Assembly: GCF_902501965.1 (NCBI RefSeq)
Contig: NZ_CABWID010000001.1
Location: 1 to 64,000, forward strand
Length of the DNA stretch: 64,000 nucleotides
Source of the DNA: Collinsella sp. AK_207A
Lineage (GTDB): Bacteria; Actinomycetota; Coriobacteriia; Coriobacteriales; Coriobacteriaceae
Direction: 5' to 3'
Shown: in pieces, positions 30,617 to 38,819 of the stretch
How the letters are laid out: every line of letters begins with the position of its first letter
Numbering within the stretch: position 1 is the first letter of the stretch
The notes under the pieces: model-generated
The model's input: only the letters and a program-made list of their open reading frames with translations
Database searches by the model: none
Told to the model about the DNA's origin: nothing
Made by a program: the position numbers and the translations under genes

Positions 30617-30756
30617 TCATGCAGTATGGATTTGTTTTGTTACGGATGCGTTTCCAGGTTGCGGGAATGTTGCCGAATCGTAACGAACACGTTGCGCAGG
30701 CTCTGAAAAGAACAACAGGTCGAACGCTTTCATACCGTTCGACCTGCGCTATCTCC

Positions 30757-30830
30757 TGGAGCGGGCGACGGGAGTCGAACCCGCCTCATCAGCTTGGAAG
30801 GCTGAGGTTCTACCGATGAACTACGCCCGC
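30757..30830 (-). tRNA. tRNA-Gly (anticodon UCC)
   Basis: The minus strand folds as a tRNA with acceptor stem GCGGGCG/CGCCCGC, anticodon arm CAGCC-TTCCAA-GCTG carrying UCC, and T arm GCGGGTTCGACTCCCGT. Discriminator U and CCA are encoded. It precedes no gene directly; tRNA-Pro lies 5 bases upstream. Confidence 0.92.
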
Positions 30831-30835
30831 GAATA

Positions 30836-30912
30836 TGGTCGGGACGACAGGATTTGAACCTGCGACATCCTGCTCCCAAAGCAGGCGCGCTACCAAACTG
30901 CGCCACGTCCCG
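30836..30912 (-). tRNA. tRNA-Pro (anticodon UGG)
   Basis: The minus strand folds as a 77-nt tRNA with acceptor stem CGGGACG/CGTCCCG and anticodon arm CCTGC-TTTGGGA-GCAGG carrying UGG. The T arm GCAGGTTCAAATCCTGT is present, with discriminator A and an encoded CCA. It probably shares a transcript with the tRNA-Gly 5 bases downstream. Confidence 0.93.
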
Positions 30913-31013
30913 TTGTCCCAAATGCGCAGAGTATTATACGCGAGCATCGGCGCTGGGGCAACGTCTGATTCATCATCTGCCGCCACCCCAAGGTTTCCCG
31001 ACCGCTTGAGAGG

Positions 31014-32093
31014 CTATCGCGTCACGAGCAGGATCTTCCGGGCATCGAAATGCATGCGCAGCACGTCGCCCTCGCGCGGCAGGTCCTCCTCCGCCGTGTC
31101 GACTTTGCTCAACCGCCACGTCAGGCGATTCGTCACACCGGGCAGAGGCGGGTCGAGCTGGATCACGCGCTCGAATCGGGAATCGCTCGTGCGGGCAACG
31201 GTGAGGTTGAAGCCATTGCGCCCGGAGGCGCCGTCGGGGCGCGGGCGCTCCACATGCATATAGCTCGCGCGCACGCCCAGGTAGCGCACGTCATCGGGCA
31301 CGGGACGTCCCGTGTCGAAGGACATGCCCCAGTCGATCGCCTCGACCTCGGTCTCCCCCACCTTCCGCGCGCGGCTGGTGTTCTTGCACCCCGTGAGCCG
31401 CAGCCCGGCAAGCGATCGCGGGCGCTCCACCATGTCGGCGACCGTGCCCACCTCCTCGACGTGCCCGTTGTGCATGACGCAGATGCGCTGGCAGAGCCGG
31501 CAGGCCTCGTCGATGTCGTGACTCACGTAAAGCACGGTGCGCCCCACCACCGAGAAGAGGTCGAGCATGTTCTGCTCGAGGGCGTTCTTCAAGAAGGAAT
31601 CAAGCGCGGAGAAGGGCTCATCGAACATGTAGATGGCCGGGCGCGCGGCGATCATGCGAGCGAGGGCCACGCGCTGCTGCTGACCACCGGACAACCGGGC
31701 CGGGTAGCGGTCTGCGTAATCGGCCATGCCGAAGATCTGGAGGTAGCGACGAGCGAGCTCGGCACGCTGGACCGCGGGGATCCCGACGTCCATGCCGGCG
31801 CAGACGTTATCGGCCACGCTCATGTTGGGAAAGAGCTGGTAATTCTGGAAGAGAAGCGCGGTCTTTCGCTGCTGGGGCGTCAGGTTCACCCCGGCTTTTG
31901 AATCGAAGAAGGTCACCCCGTCCACGACGATGCATCCCTCGTCCGGCGTCTCGACGCCCGCGATGCAGCGAAGCGTGCAGCTCTTGCCGCATCCCGAGGC
32001 ACCGAGCAGCGCCACGCGCTCGTCCCCGGCCTCGAGCTTGATATCGAGGGTGAATCCGGGATAGTGCTTCTTGATATCGAGGCTGAGCGACAT
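31014..32093 (-). CDS. modC: molybdate ABC transporter ATPase
   Basis: ModC powers molybdate uptake. The 359-residue protein has Walker A LLGASGCGKSC, a Q-loop, signature LSGGQQQRVALARM, Walker B YMFDEPFSALD and switch His in VSHDIDEA. A C-terminal extension of about 130 residues, with LGVRASYMHVERP and MHFDARKILLV, fits a TOBE/MOP-like domain. It follows modB by 3 bases and is the last gene of modABC. The specificity rests on its neighbours, since related CysA and FbpC ATPases look similar. Confidence 0.88.
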   Translation of the reverse strand: MSLSLDIKKHYPGFTLDIKLEAGDERVALLGASGCGKSCTLRCIAGVETPDEGCIVVDGVTFFDSKAGVNLTPQQRKTALLFQNYQLFPNMSVADNVCAGMDVGIPAVQRAELARRYLQIFGMADYADRYPARLSGGQQQRVALARMIAARPAIYMFDEPFSALDSFLKNALEQNMLDLFSVVGRTVLYVSHDIDEACRLCQRICVMHNGHVEEVGTVADMVERPRSLAGLRLTGCKNTSRARKVGETEVEAIDWGMSFDTGRPVPDDVRYLGVRASYMHVERPRPDGASGRNGFNLTVARTSDSRFERVIQLDPPLPGVTNRLTWRLSKVDTAEEDLPREGDVLRMHFDARKILLVTR

Positions 32094-32096
32094 GGC

Positions 32097-33641
32097 TCAC
32101 TCGCCCCCTTTCGCATCGGAACCGTTCGAGACATCGGAGCCGCCCAGCAGCTGACGGAGCGCTTCGCGGTCGATGCTCAAGGAGTCGCTGCCCGAAACAT
32201 CCAGGCCGTCGGACACACCCGCGGCAACGCCCGCACCCCCGGCAGCGGCCATCTGCCGACGCTCGGCGCGCGTGAAGCCGCACCGGCGGTACTTCTGGGA
32301 GTGCGCGGTGTAGATGTTGATGAACAGGATCACGAGGAAGCTGAACAGGATCACGACGACGACCCAGAAGAGCGCCACCGCGGTATTGCCGCCCATCCAC
32401 TCGAAGTAGATGGCGATGGGGATGGTCTGCGTGATGCCCGCGTAGTTGCCAGCGAAGAAGAGCGTGCAGCCGAACTCGCCCATGGCGCGCGCGAAGGCGA
32501 GCACCGTGCCCGCGGCGATGGACGGCCACCCGAGCGGCAGCATGAGTTTGCGGAAGATGCGCAGCTCAGACCAGCCGAGCGTGCGCGCTGCGTCGAGCAT
32601 CTGCGGGTCCAGGCCCTCGAAGGCGCCGAGCGCGGTGCGGTACATGAGCGGGAAGCTCACCACGGCGGCCGAGATAATCGCGGCCGGCCAGGTGAACACC
32701 AGGCTGACACCGTGCGCGATGAGCCAGCGGCCGATACTGGTGGACTGACCGAAGAGCATCAGCAGCAGGAAGCCGCAGACCGTGGGAGGCAGCACCATGG
32801 GGATGGTGAACACGGAGTCCAGCAGGCCCTTCAGCCGCGAAGAGGTGCCCATGCAGCGCCACGCAGCAAGGAGGCCGAGCACGAAGGAGAACGCCAGCGC
32901 GATGGCGCTCGTCTTCACCGAGACCCAGAATGGACGGTAGTCGATGCCGCCGAAGAAGGCCTGGGCGCGGTCGGTGAAGGTCGGCGGCTCGGTGGTGGCG
33001 ACCTCGCCGAACGAGACCAGCGCGGCGTCATCGCTCCAAAGCGCGCCGTTGCCGAGGTCGAGGCTCGTGGGATCGGCCGCGGCATTGCTCGCGGTCACGG
33101 TGGCGTACCAGTCCCCGTCCTCGCCCTGGACGCGGAATCGATACGTGTAGTCCCCCTGGGTCACCGATTCATCCGTGGTGAAGACCCAGGGGTCCGCCAC
33201 ATCAGAGAGCAGGGCACCGCCCATGGAGTGGGTCTCGTCCAGACCCTGCAGCATGGTCTTCAAGCTCCTCTGCGCCGAGGCGTCGTCCAGCTTGAACCCC
33301 GCCCGCGCGGCGGCGGACGCATCGACCCAGACGATCACGTTCTCCGGCGTGCGGACGACCACGAGCGTGGAGTCCTCCAGGAGCGGGAAGCGATACCCGT
33401 CGGGTTGGCCCTTCATGGCGCGCGCGGTGCCCTTCGCGTTCCGCTCGAAACCGTTCAAACCGAAATCCACGCCCTCGAGGAGCGCGGAATCCTCTTTGGC
33501 CTGGCGGCCGTCAGCGGTCTCGAACGTCACCGTTGCCGCGAGGGCGGACGTCGGGACCAAAGCTGCGGCGATCGCGAGGACGCAGGCAAGGAACGCGAGC
33601 AACGCGCCCGCGCGGGGAGTTCGAGATGACACGGCACCCAT
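32097..33641 (-). CDS. modB: molybdate permease ModB with N-terminal outside domain
   Basis: The C-terminal about 260 residues are a standard ModB permease with six helices and the ATPase-docking EAA loop (TALGAFEGLDPQMLDAARTL). The start I use is ATG 33641, with GAAGGGA 9 nt upstream. Unlike the usual 220-260-residue ModB, the protein has 514 residues. A signal-like first helix (LLAFLACVLAIAAALVPTSA) is followed by about 200 residues predicted outside, with PLLEDSTLVVVRTPENVIVW and YTYRFRVQGEDGDWYATV. The tail beyond the last helix is also long (about 70 residues, Ala/Gly/Ser-rich). The extra domain is unidentified. Confidence 0.85.
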   Translation of the reverse strand: MGAVSSRTPRAGALLAFLACVLAIAAALVPTSALAATVTFETADGRQAKEDSALLEGVDFGLNGFERNAKGTARAMKGQPDGYRFPLLEDSTLVVVRTPENVIVWVDASAAARAGFKLDDASAQRSLKTMLQGLDETHSMGGALLSDVADPWVFTTDESVTQGDYTYRFRVQGEDGDWYATVTASNAAADPTSLDLGNGALWSDDAALVSFGEVATTEPPTFTDRAQAFFGGIDYRPFWVSVKTSAIALAFSFVLGLLAAWRCMGTSSRLKGLLDSVFTIPMVLPPTVCGFLLLMLFGQSTSIGRWLIAHGVSLVFTWPAAIISAAVVSFPLMYRTALGAFEGLDPQMLDAARTLGWSELRIFRKLMLPLGWPSIAAGTVLAFARAMGEFGCTLFFAGNYAGITQTIPIAIYFEWMGGNTAVALFWVVVVILFSFLVILFINIYTAHSQKYRRCGFTRAERRQMAAAGGAGVAAGVSDGLDVSGSDSLSIDREALRQLLGGSDVSNGSDAKGGE

Positions 33642-33670
33642 GGGTAACAATCCCTTCGCTTCCAGATAAC

Positions 33671-33711
33671 GCAAAAGGCGCGGGAAGCCAGCTTCCGGCT
33701 CACCCGCGCCT
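33671..33711 (-). terminator. attenuating hairpin between modA and modB
   Basis: On the minus strand a perfect 9-bp stem, AGGCGCGGG with CCCGCGCCT, is followed by TTTTGC about 70 nt after the modA stop. It is placed to trim transcription after the binding-protein gene. Such partial terminators raise the ratio of binding protein to permease in ABC operons. Confidence 0.7.
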
Positions 33712-33742
33712 CAATTCTACTGTCTACTATCGAGCGAAACGC

Positions 33743-34615
33743 TTACGCGGAGAGCTCGAAGCCGTACTTGGACCAGATCTTCTGCGCATCCTTGTTGGTC
33801 AGGCAGAAGTCGAGGAACTTATCGGCCTCATCGGCGTTCTGGGACGAAGCTGCCACGGCGCCCGGGTACACGATGGGCTTGTGGGAATCCTCGGGGCAGA
33901 CGAACGCCTCGACGATGCCGTCGTAGCGAAAGATGTCGGAGCTGTACACGAAGCCCGCGGCGCAGTCGCCCGTGGAGACGTACTTGGCGGCAGTACCGAC
34001 CTTGTCGGCGAGCGCGACCTTGTCGGCGATCTCGGGCGCGTACTCGCCGTCGTCGCCCTCGGTGCCGGTGTAGAGCCCCACGGAGGCAAGCGCCTGGTTG
34101 GCGTACTTGCCGGCAGGCACGGTCTTGGCATCGCCGATGGCGATCTTGCCGTCGATCGTGGCAACGTCGCCGATGGCGGTCACGGTGACATCGGAACCGT
34201 CGGCCTTCACGATCACGAGGTCGTTCGTGAACATGTCGGTACGGGTGGACTCGTCCACGAGCGAGGCGTCCACGGCGTCGTCCATGGTGCCCTTGGAAGC
34301 GGTGATGAGCGCGTCGACGGCGGCGCCGGCCTTCATCTGCTCAACGAGGTCGCCGGAAGCCTTGAACTGGGTGTCGGCGAAGGTGGTACCGGTCTGGTCG
34401 GTGTAGAGCTGCTGGACCTCGGGCAGGGCCTTCTCAAGCGAGTTGGCGGCAAAGATCTGGAGCTCCACGCCGGAAGCGGCGGCAGAACCGGCAGCGGAGC
34501 CCTTGTTGGCCGTGGAGCCGGCATCCTTGGCGGCGTTGTTGCTGCTGCAGCCGGCCAGCGCGACGGCGGCGGTGGTGCCAGCGGTGGCGATGAAGGTACG
34601 ACGCGTTACGTTCAT
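33743..34615 (-). CDS. modA: molybdate-binding lipoprotein ModA
   Basis: ModA captures molybdate or tungstate outside the cell. The 290-residue protein has a twin-Arg-like lipoprotein signal (MNVTRRTFIATAGTTAAVAL then AGCSSNN, lipobox LAGC). The binding fold shows FAANSLEKALPEVQQLY, FKASGDLVEQMKAGA and SAFDG-like GYVYSSD counterparts (AAGFVYSSDIFRY). It is the first gene of modABC and is preceded by a TATAAT promoter and a palindromic operator. Confidence 0.9.
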   Translation of the reverse strand: MNVTRRTFIATAGTTAAVALAGCSSNNAAKDAGSTANKGSAAGSAAASGVELQIFAANSLEKALPEVQQLYTDQTGTTFADTQFKASGDLVEQMKAGAAVDALITASKGTMDDAVDASLVDESTRTDMFTNDLVIVKADGSDVTVTAIGDVATIDGKIAIGDAKTVPAGKYANQALASVGLYTGTEGDDGEYAPEIADKVALADKVGTAAKYVSTGDCAAGFVYSSDIFRYDGIVEAFVCPEDSHKPIVYPGAVAASSQNADEADKFLDFCLTNKDAQKIWSKYGFELSA

Positions 34616-34675
34616 GAAGACTTCCTTCCCTGGAGCTTACGGGGCGGCCCTTCCCACCCCTATTCTTCGGTGAGT

Positions 34676-34696
34676 ATTATATTCTCCCGAGAATAT
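34676..34696 (-). promoter_or_regulatory. modA promoter with palindromic operator
   Basis: A -10 hexamer TATAAT (minus strand, 34676-34681) lies about 60 nt before the modA start. It overlaps a perfect palindrome, ATATTCTC-CC-GAGAATAT, at 34679-34696, with a further half-site GAGTAT at 34672-34677. A -35 is weak (TTCAAA, 16 bp upstream). The same half-site pair occurs at the moeA promoter and at 63576-63593. Confidence 0.65.
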
Positions 34697-34753
34697 TTTT
34701 GAAGAGGGGATCCGAGCCGTAGAAACGTGGCGCCGATTTGAAAGCCGAAAGAC

Positions 34754-35437
34754 CTACCCCAAGGTATGGATCATGAGCGCCAGCACGAGGGTGAGCAGAC
34801 CGGAGACCGAGATCGCCAGACCGCTCATGGCGCCCTCGAGCTCTCCCATCTGCGCGGCGCGGACCGTGCCCACCGCATGACTGCTCGCACCGATGGCCAC
34901 GCCCGCGGCGATGGGGCTCTTCACCCGGAAAAGGCGGGTCAGCGTGGGCGCGAGCATGGAGCCCATGATGCCCGAAACGATCACCGCGGCCACGGTCACG
35001 GACTGGACGCCACCGAGCGTGCTGGTGATGCCGATGGCGATGGGCGTGGTCACGGACTTGGCCACGGTGGAAATGGCGATGGAATCAGAGAGGCCCATGA
35101 TCTCGCAGAGCCCCCAAGCCGAGACCATCGAGGTGATCGAACCGGCCAGGCATCCCGCGAGGATGGGGATGAAGTGCTTCTTGAGCACCGTTATCTGACG
35201 GAAGATGGAGTACGCGAGCACCGCCGTGGCCGGCCCCAGGAAGCTGGAGATGACCTTGGCCCCCTCCTGATAGGTGGCGAGCGGGATGTGAAAGACCACG
35301 AGGAAGATGATGATGAAGGCCACCGAGACCAGCAACGGATTCAAGAGCGGTGAGTGAACGCGCCGGTTGAGCGCGACGGCCACTTGGAAGGCCGCGATCG
35401 AGATGACGACGCCGAAGATGACGTGCAGGGCTTCCAT
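34754..35437 (-). CDS. lrgB: LrgB-family membrane protein
   Basis: LrgB proteins work with LrgA in holin-like control of murein hydrolases or, in other species, in small-metabolite transport. The 227-residue protein is almost all membrane helices, with the family block VAKSVTTPIAIGITSTLGGV and a C-terminal AIGASSHAVGTVRAAQMGE. Length is typical (about 230). It follows the lrgA-like gene by 4 bases, so they form one operon. Confidence 0.9.
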   Translation of the reverse strand: MEALHVIFGVVISIAAFQVAVALNRRVHSPLLNPLLVSVAFIIIFLVVFHIPLATYQEGAKVISSFLGPATAVLAYSIFRQITVLKKHFIPILAGCLAGSITSMVSAWGLCEIMGLSDSIAISTVAKSVTTPIAIGITSTLGGVQSVTVAAVIVSGIMGSMLAPTLTRLFRVKSPIAAGVAIGASSHAVGTVRAAQMGELEGAMSGLAISVSGLLTLVLALMIHTLG

Positions 35438-35441
35438 GGCA

Positions 35442-36671
35442 CTAGGCCTCCTTGGGGGACGAGGACGATTCGGTGGGCGAAGCCGAGACGGGCATGCCGT
35501 GACCGTGCTTCGCCATGACGTTCATGACCGTCGCCACGGTAAACGAGGTGACGAAGAAGACGAGGACGGTGGTGATAAGGCACACCGCCAGGAGCTTGGC
35601 GAGGTTGGGCGCGATGAGGTCGAAGCTCCCCATGATGGAGACGGCCGCCGGCACGAAGAAGACCGCCATGTGGTCGAGGAGGAAGTCGGCGGCCAGGCTG
35701 ATGGACTCCATGCGGATGACGCCCGAGAGCAGGAACACGAGCAGGAGCACCATGGCGACGATGTTTCCCGGGATGCCGATGGGAACGAGCGCCGCGATCT
35801 TCTCACCCGTCAGGCACACGGCGTAGATGAGCAACAGCTGCATGCTGATGCGGAAGGCGCGCGCGGCGAAGCTGCGCGGGGCGGCGGGGGCATCGAAGCC
35901 CAGGAGGTGCGAGAACGCTTCGGGCACGCGCAGCGGAGAGGCGAGGGTGGGCACGCGCCGCTCGTCGGCCATGCTCGCCAGGTGCTCCAGGAGCTCGGCG
36001 CGCTCCTCCGCGCTGAGCGCGTGCCCCGGCTTCGCGGCGGCGCGGGCCTGCAGACGCTCGACCGCGGATTCGTCGTCGAGTTCGGCACGCTCGCGCTCTT
36101 CCTCACGGGCCGACAGGGCGCGCGCGATCGGGCGAAACTCGGAGCACTCCCGCCCAGCGGGGGCGGCGGACATGGCGGGTGCCGGTGCGGCGCCCTCCTC
36201 CAGGAGTCCGGTCTCCACGGAGACGGACGCGGTCCCCTCGTACGTGCGAGGAGCTGCAGCTTCGGCCGCCTGCTCGGCCTCCGCCTGCGCGGCGAGGTCC
36301 TCGGCGCTCATATAGCCGAGCTCCACCAGGATCCGCCGCACGTCGGCGTGGCGGAAGACGAGCTTCCCGTCGTGGACCACGCAGCGGATGCCGTGGGAGA
36401 GCAGCATGCCGGCGAGGGCGTGCATCTCCCGCTCATCTCCGAAGGAGACGGCGTCCCAGATAATCCCCTGGTTGAAGATGTCCGGATGCGCGCCGTCCAG
36501 GCGCGCGATCGCCTGATCGATGCTCATGCCGGCGCCGAAGCGCTCCTCGGCACCGGTGCCGAGCTCCTCTGCCAGATGGCGCCCGGCACGCTGCATCTCC
36601 GCGTCGCTCAGCCGAGAACCGCTCGCGGTACCCGAAGAACCCATATCACCCTTCTTGCCAAAAAGGCCCAC
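35442..36671 (-). CDS. lrgA: LrgA/CidA-family protein with large cytoplasmic domain
   Basis: The C-terminal about 110 residues (about 285-395) are a CidA/LrgA membrane domain with four helices (ISMQLLLIYAVCLTGEKIAA, IGIPGNIVAMVLLLVFLLSG). The protein starts at GTG 36671, with GGGGAG 6 nt upstream, and has 409 residues, about 280 more than a usual LrgA. That N-terminal part is soluble. A compact piece (about 20-125, QAIARLDGAHPDIFNQGIIW, GMLLSHGIRCVVHDGKLVF) is followed by a Glu/Ala/Arg-rich helical linker. I do not recognise the domain; it could sense a signal that gates the LrgAB pair (inference). Confidence 0.85.
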   Translation of the reverse strand: MGLFGKKGDMGSSGTASGSRLSDAEMQRAGRHLAEELGTGAEERFGAGMSIDQAIARLDGAHPDIFNQGIIWDAVSFGDEREMHALAGMLLSHGIRCVVHDGKLVFRHADVRRILVELGYMSAEDLAAQAEAEQAAEAAAPRTYEGTASVSVETGLLEEGAAPAPAMSAAPAGRECSEFRPIARALSAREEERERAELDDESAVERLQARAAAKPGHALSAEERAELLEHLASMADERRVPTLASPLRVPEAFSHLLGFDAPAAPRSFAARAFRISMQLLLIYAVCLTGEKIAALVPIGIPGNIVAMVLLLVFLLSGVIRMESISLAADFLLDHMAVFFVPAAVSIMGSFDLIAPNLAKLLAVCLITTVLVFFVTSFTVATVMNVMAKHGHGMPVSASPTESSSSPKEA

Positions 36672-36715
36672 GCTCTACTCCCCTTTCCTATCCGCACCGG
36701 GCGAACCCCTGCGGG

Positions 36716-36741
36716 CACAAAATCGCCCGCACAAAGCGGGC
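36716..36741 (-). terminator. small hairpin upstream of lrgA
   Basis: On the minus strand GCCCGC-TTTGT-GCGGGC is followed by GATTTTGT. It sits between the moaB/mogA terminator and the lrgA start, about 45 nt before the GTG. It could be a backup terminator for the moeA operon or a leader hairpin of lrgAB. Confidence 0.45.
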
Positions 36742-36784
36742 GCCACAACCATCTCGGATTGAACCGATTGCCATCTCCACTATA

Positions 36785-36821
36785 GAAAAGTCGCGCGGCC
36801 CGCCCCAGCGGAACCGCGCGA
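36785..36821 (-). terminator. intrinsic terminator of the moeA operon
   Basis: On the minus strand a perfect 8-bp stem, TCGCGCGG with CCGCGCGA, is followed by CTTTTCT. It lies about 50 nt after the moaB/mogA stop and fits an intrinsic terminator. Confidence 0.75.
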
Positions 36822-36870
36822 TACATGGAGTTGAAACAATTTCACCCGAAGGGGAAACGTTCTCGTGCAC

Positions 36871-37338
36871 TCAGTGCCCGCCGCCGGCAGCCATCTTCTT
36901 GGCATGCTCGAACTGGTCGGACACCGCCTCCCAGCTCTCGCGAGCCGCCTTGGTGGAGCCGGGGAAGTTGACCACGAGCGCGCGGCTGCGCTGCATGCTG
37001 ACGGCACGGCTGAGCATGGCGCGGCGCGTCTTGCCCATGGAGTACGCGCGGATCGCCTCGGCGATGCCGGGAACGTCGCGGTCGCAGGTGTCGCGCGTGG
37101 CCTCGGGCGTCACGTCGCGCGGCGAGAGGCCGGTGCCGCCGCAGGTGATGACCACGTCCACGCCCTCATCGTCCACGGCCCTCACGATGGAGCCGGCGAT
37201 GAAGGGGCGCTCGTCGGGCACCACCACATGGCTGACGACCTCCCAGCCCGCGGCGCGGATGAGTTCCTCGAGTGCGGCGCCGGCCTCGTCCTCGGCGAGA
37301 CTGCGCGTGTCGCTGCACGTGATAATCGCGAACTTCAT
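36871..37338 (-). CDS. MoaB/MogA-family molybdopterin adenylyltransferase
   Basis: The enzyme adenylates molybdopterin before metal insertion by MoeA. The 155-residue protein shows the family motifs CSDTRSLAEDEAG, DVVITCGGTGLSPRDVTPEA and VVNFPGST, with active-site Asp residues expected in the GGTG and RDVT regions. Whether it is better named MoaB or Mog cannot be decided by eye. It follows moeA by about 50 bases and shares its terminator. Confidence 0.9.
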   Translation of the reverse strand: MKFAIITCSDTRSLAEDEAGAALEELIRAAGWEVVSHVVVPDERPFIAGSIVRAVDDEGVDVVITCGGTGLSPRDVTPEATRDTCDRDVPGIAEAIRAYSMGKTRRAMLSRAVSMQRSRALVVNFPGSTKAARESWEAVSDQFEHAKKMAAGGGH

Positions 37339-37388
37339 GATGAGATGCTCCTCCTACGAGTCTGACAACGGGGACCTGACCGGCACCA

Positions 37389-38648
37389 CTATAGAACGGT
37401 GCCCTCGGGAATGTCGATGCGCACGACCTCCGCCATGCCGCCGGCAGGAATTCCCTCGAAGCCGTCAGCAACCTTGAGCAGGCAGTTGGCGCGCTGGAGC
37501 GTGCCCAGGAGCGCGGAGTTCTGGCTCGGTGCCTCGGTAACGACGAGCTCGCCCGCCGCATCGCGCTCGACGTGCGCACGATTGTAGAACCGGCGCGCCT
37601 GACGCTTCTTGATCTCGCGATCCACGCGCGCCATCTGAACGGGACGGTCGAAGGCGCTGAATCCGCGCATCTTGCGAATCGCGGGGCGCGCGAGCATCTC
37701 GAAGCCGACCACGGCAGCGGCCGGATTGCCGGAAAGCCCCAGGAACGGCTTGCCCGCGAGCAGGCCGAAGGTGATGGCCTTACCGGGTTTCATGGAAATG
37801 TGGTCGAAAAGCACCTGGCCCTCGCGCTCCACCAGGGCCGTCACGTAATCGTAGTCGCCCGCGGAAGCACCACCGCTCGTGACGACGAAGTCGCAGGTCT
37901 CAGCCGCTTTGAGCACGAGTTGCTCGATGGCTACAGGGTCATCTGGCGCGATACCGAAGAACTCCGGTTCAGCTCCAGCCGTCACGGTAGCGGCCATGAG
38001 CGCGGCGGAGTTGGCGTCGCGGATCTGTCCGCGCGCGGGCACCTGGTCGGGCGAGACGAGCTCGGTGCCGAGCGCGATGATGCCGACGCGCGGAGCCGCG
38101 TGCACGGTGACCTCGGACGCACCGGCAGACGCGAGCAGCCCGCAGCCGGCAGGGGTCACCACATCGCCGGCGCGGAGCACGGCCTCGCCGGCGTGGGCCT
38201 CGAGACCCGCCACGCGGATGTTCTCGCCCACCTTGGCGGGCGCGGAGAACCTGATGCGAGAGCCCTCGTTGCCATCCCCCTCGAGCACCTGCACGACCTC
38301 GTACTTCACCACGGCGTCGGCGCCCTCGGGAACGGGTGCGCCCGTCATGATGCGCACCGCATGGCCAGGCTCCACCCTATCGGAGAAGACGTGGCCGGCG
38401 GCCTCATGGCCCACCACGTCGAGCTCCACGGGAGCGCCCTCTGAGGCACCCGTCAGATCCGCGGCCACCACGGCGTATCCGTCCATGGCGCTGTTGGCGA
38501 ACGGAGACAGGTCGATATCGGTTACCACGTCCTCGGCGAGCGGCAGGCCGGCGGCCTTCCAGACGGGAACGCGAACCCTCGGCATCTGCCCCACATGATC
38601 GAGCACGATGTCGCGCGCCTCCTCGACCAGAATCATGTTCTCCGCCAT
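37389..38648 (-). CDS. moeA: molybdopterin molybdenumtransferase MoeA
   Basis: MoeA inserts molybdate into adenylated molybdopterin. I choose ATG 38648 (MAENMILVEEARDIVL), with GGGAGG 6 nt upstream. The 419-residue protein has the N-terminal domain with LSPFANSAMDGYAV, the MoCF-like core (VVTSGGASAGDYDYV, FLGLSGNPAAAVVGFE) and a C-terminal beta domain. It heads a two-gene unit with moaB/mogA. Its promoter overlaps a palindrome like that at modA. Confidence 0.92.
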   Translation of the reverse strand: MAENMILVEEARDIVLDHVGQMPRVRVPVWKAAGLPLAEDVVTDIDLSPFANSAMDGYAVVAADLTGASEGAPVELDVVGHEAAGHVFSDRVEPGHAVRIMTGAPVPEGADAVVKYEVVQVLEGDGNEGSRIRFSAPAKVGENIRVAGLEAHAGEAVLRAGDVVTPAGCGLLASAGASEVTVHAAPRVGIIALGTELVSPDQVPARGQIRDANSAALMAATVTAGAEPEFFGIAPDDPVAIEQLVLKAAETCDFVVTSGGASAGDYDYVTALVEREGQVLFDHISMKPGKAITFGLLAGKPFLGLSGNPAAAVVGFEMLARPAIRKMRGFSAFDRPVQMARVDREIKKRQARRFYNRAHVERDAAGELVVTEAPSQNSALLGTLQRANCLLKVADGFEGIPAGGMAEVVRIDIPEGTVL

Positions 38649-38670
38649 GGGCTTCCTCCCTTTCCGAAAC

Positions 38671-38713
38671 ACTATGCTCGGGTGAGTATAGTCTCATACA
38701 CGACCTTCCGTAA
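38671..38713 (-). promoter_or_regulatory. moeA promoter with palindromic operator
   Basis: On the minus strand TTACGG (-35, 38708-38713) and TATACT (-10, 38685-38690) are 17 bp apart. The -10 lies inside an inverted repeat of half-sites ACTATGCTC (38671-38679) and GAGTATAGT (38684-38692), 4 bp apart, matching in 8 of 9 pairs. It shares the CTC...GAG core with the modA operator. Confidence 0.65.
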
Positions 38714-38819
38714 CGTTATCGCGAAACCTCAACGCCATAACGGGCAGAGGTTTTCTGCGGCAGCGAATCGCCGCGTATAATGGCGCGCGGACACAGGTCG
38801 AAGGGAACGGTGGAGCGGA

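Noticed and set aside
38693-38819. Possible fluoride riboswitch before the CLC-F gene
   Set aside because: The likely transcript leader is only about 30 nt and no matching conserved pattern is visible.
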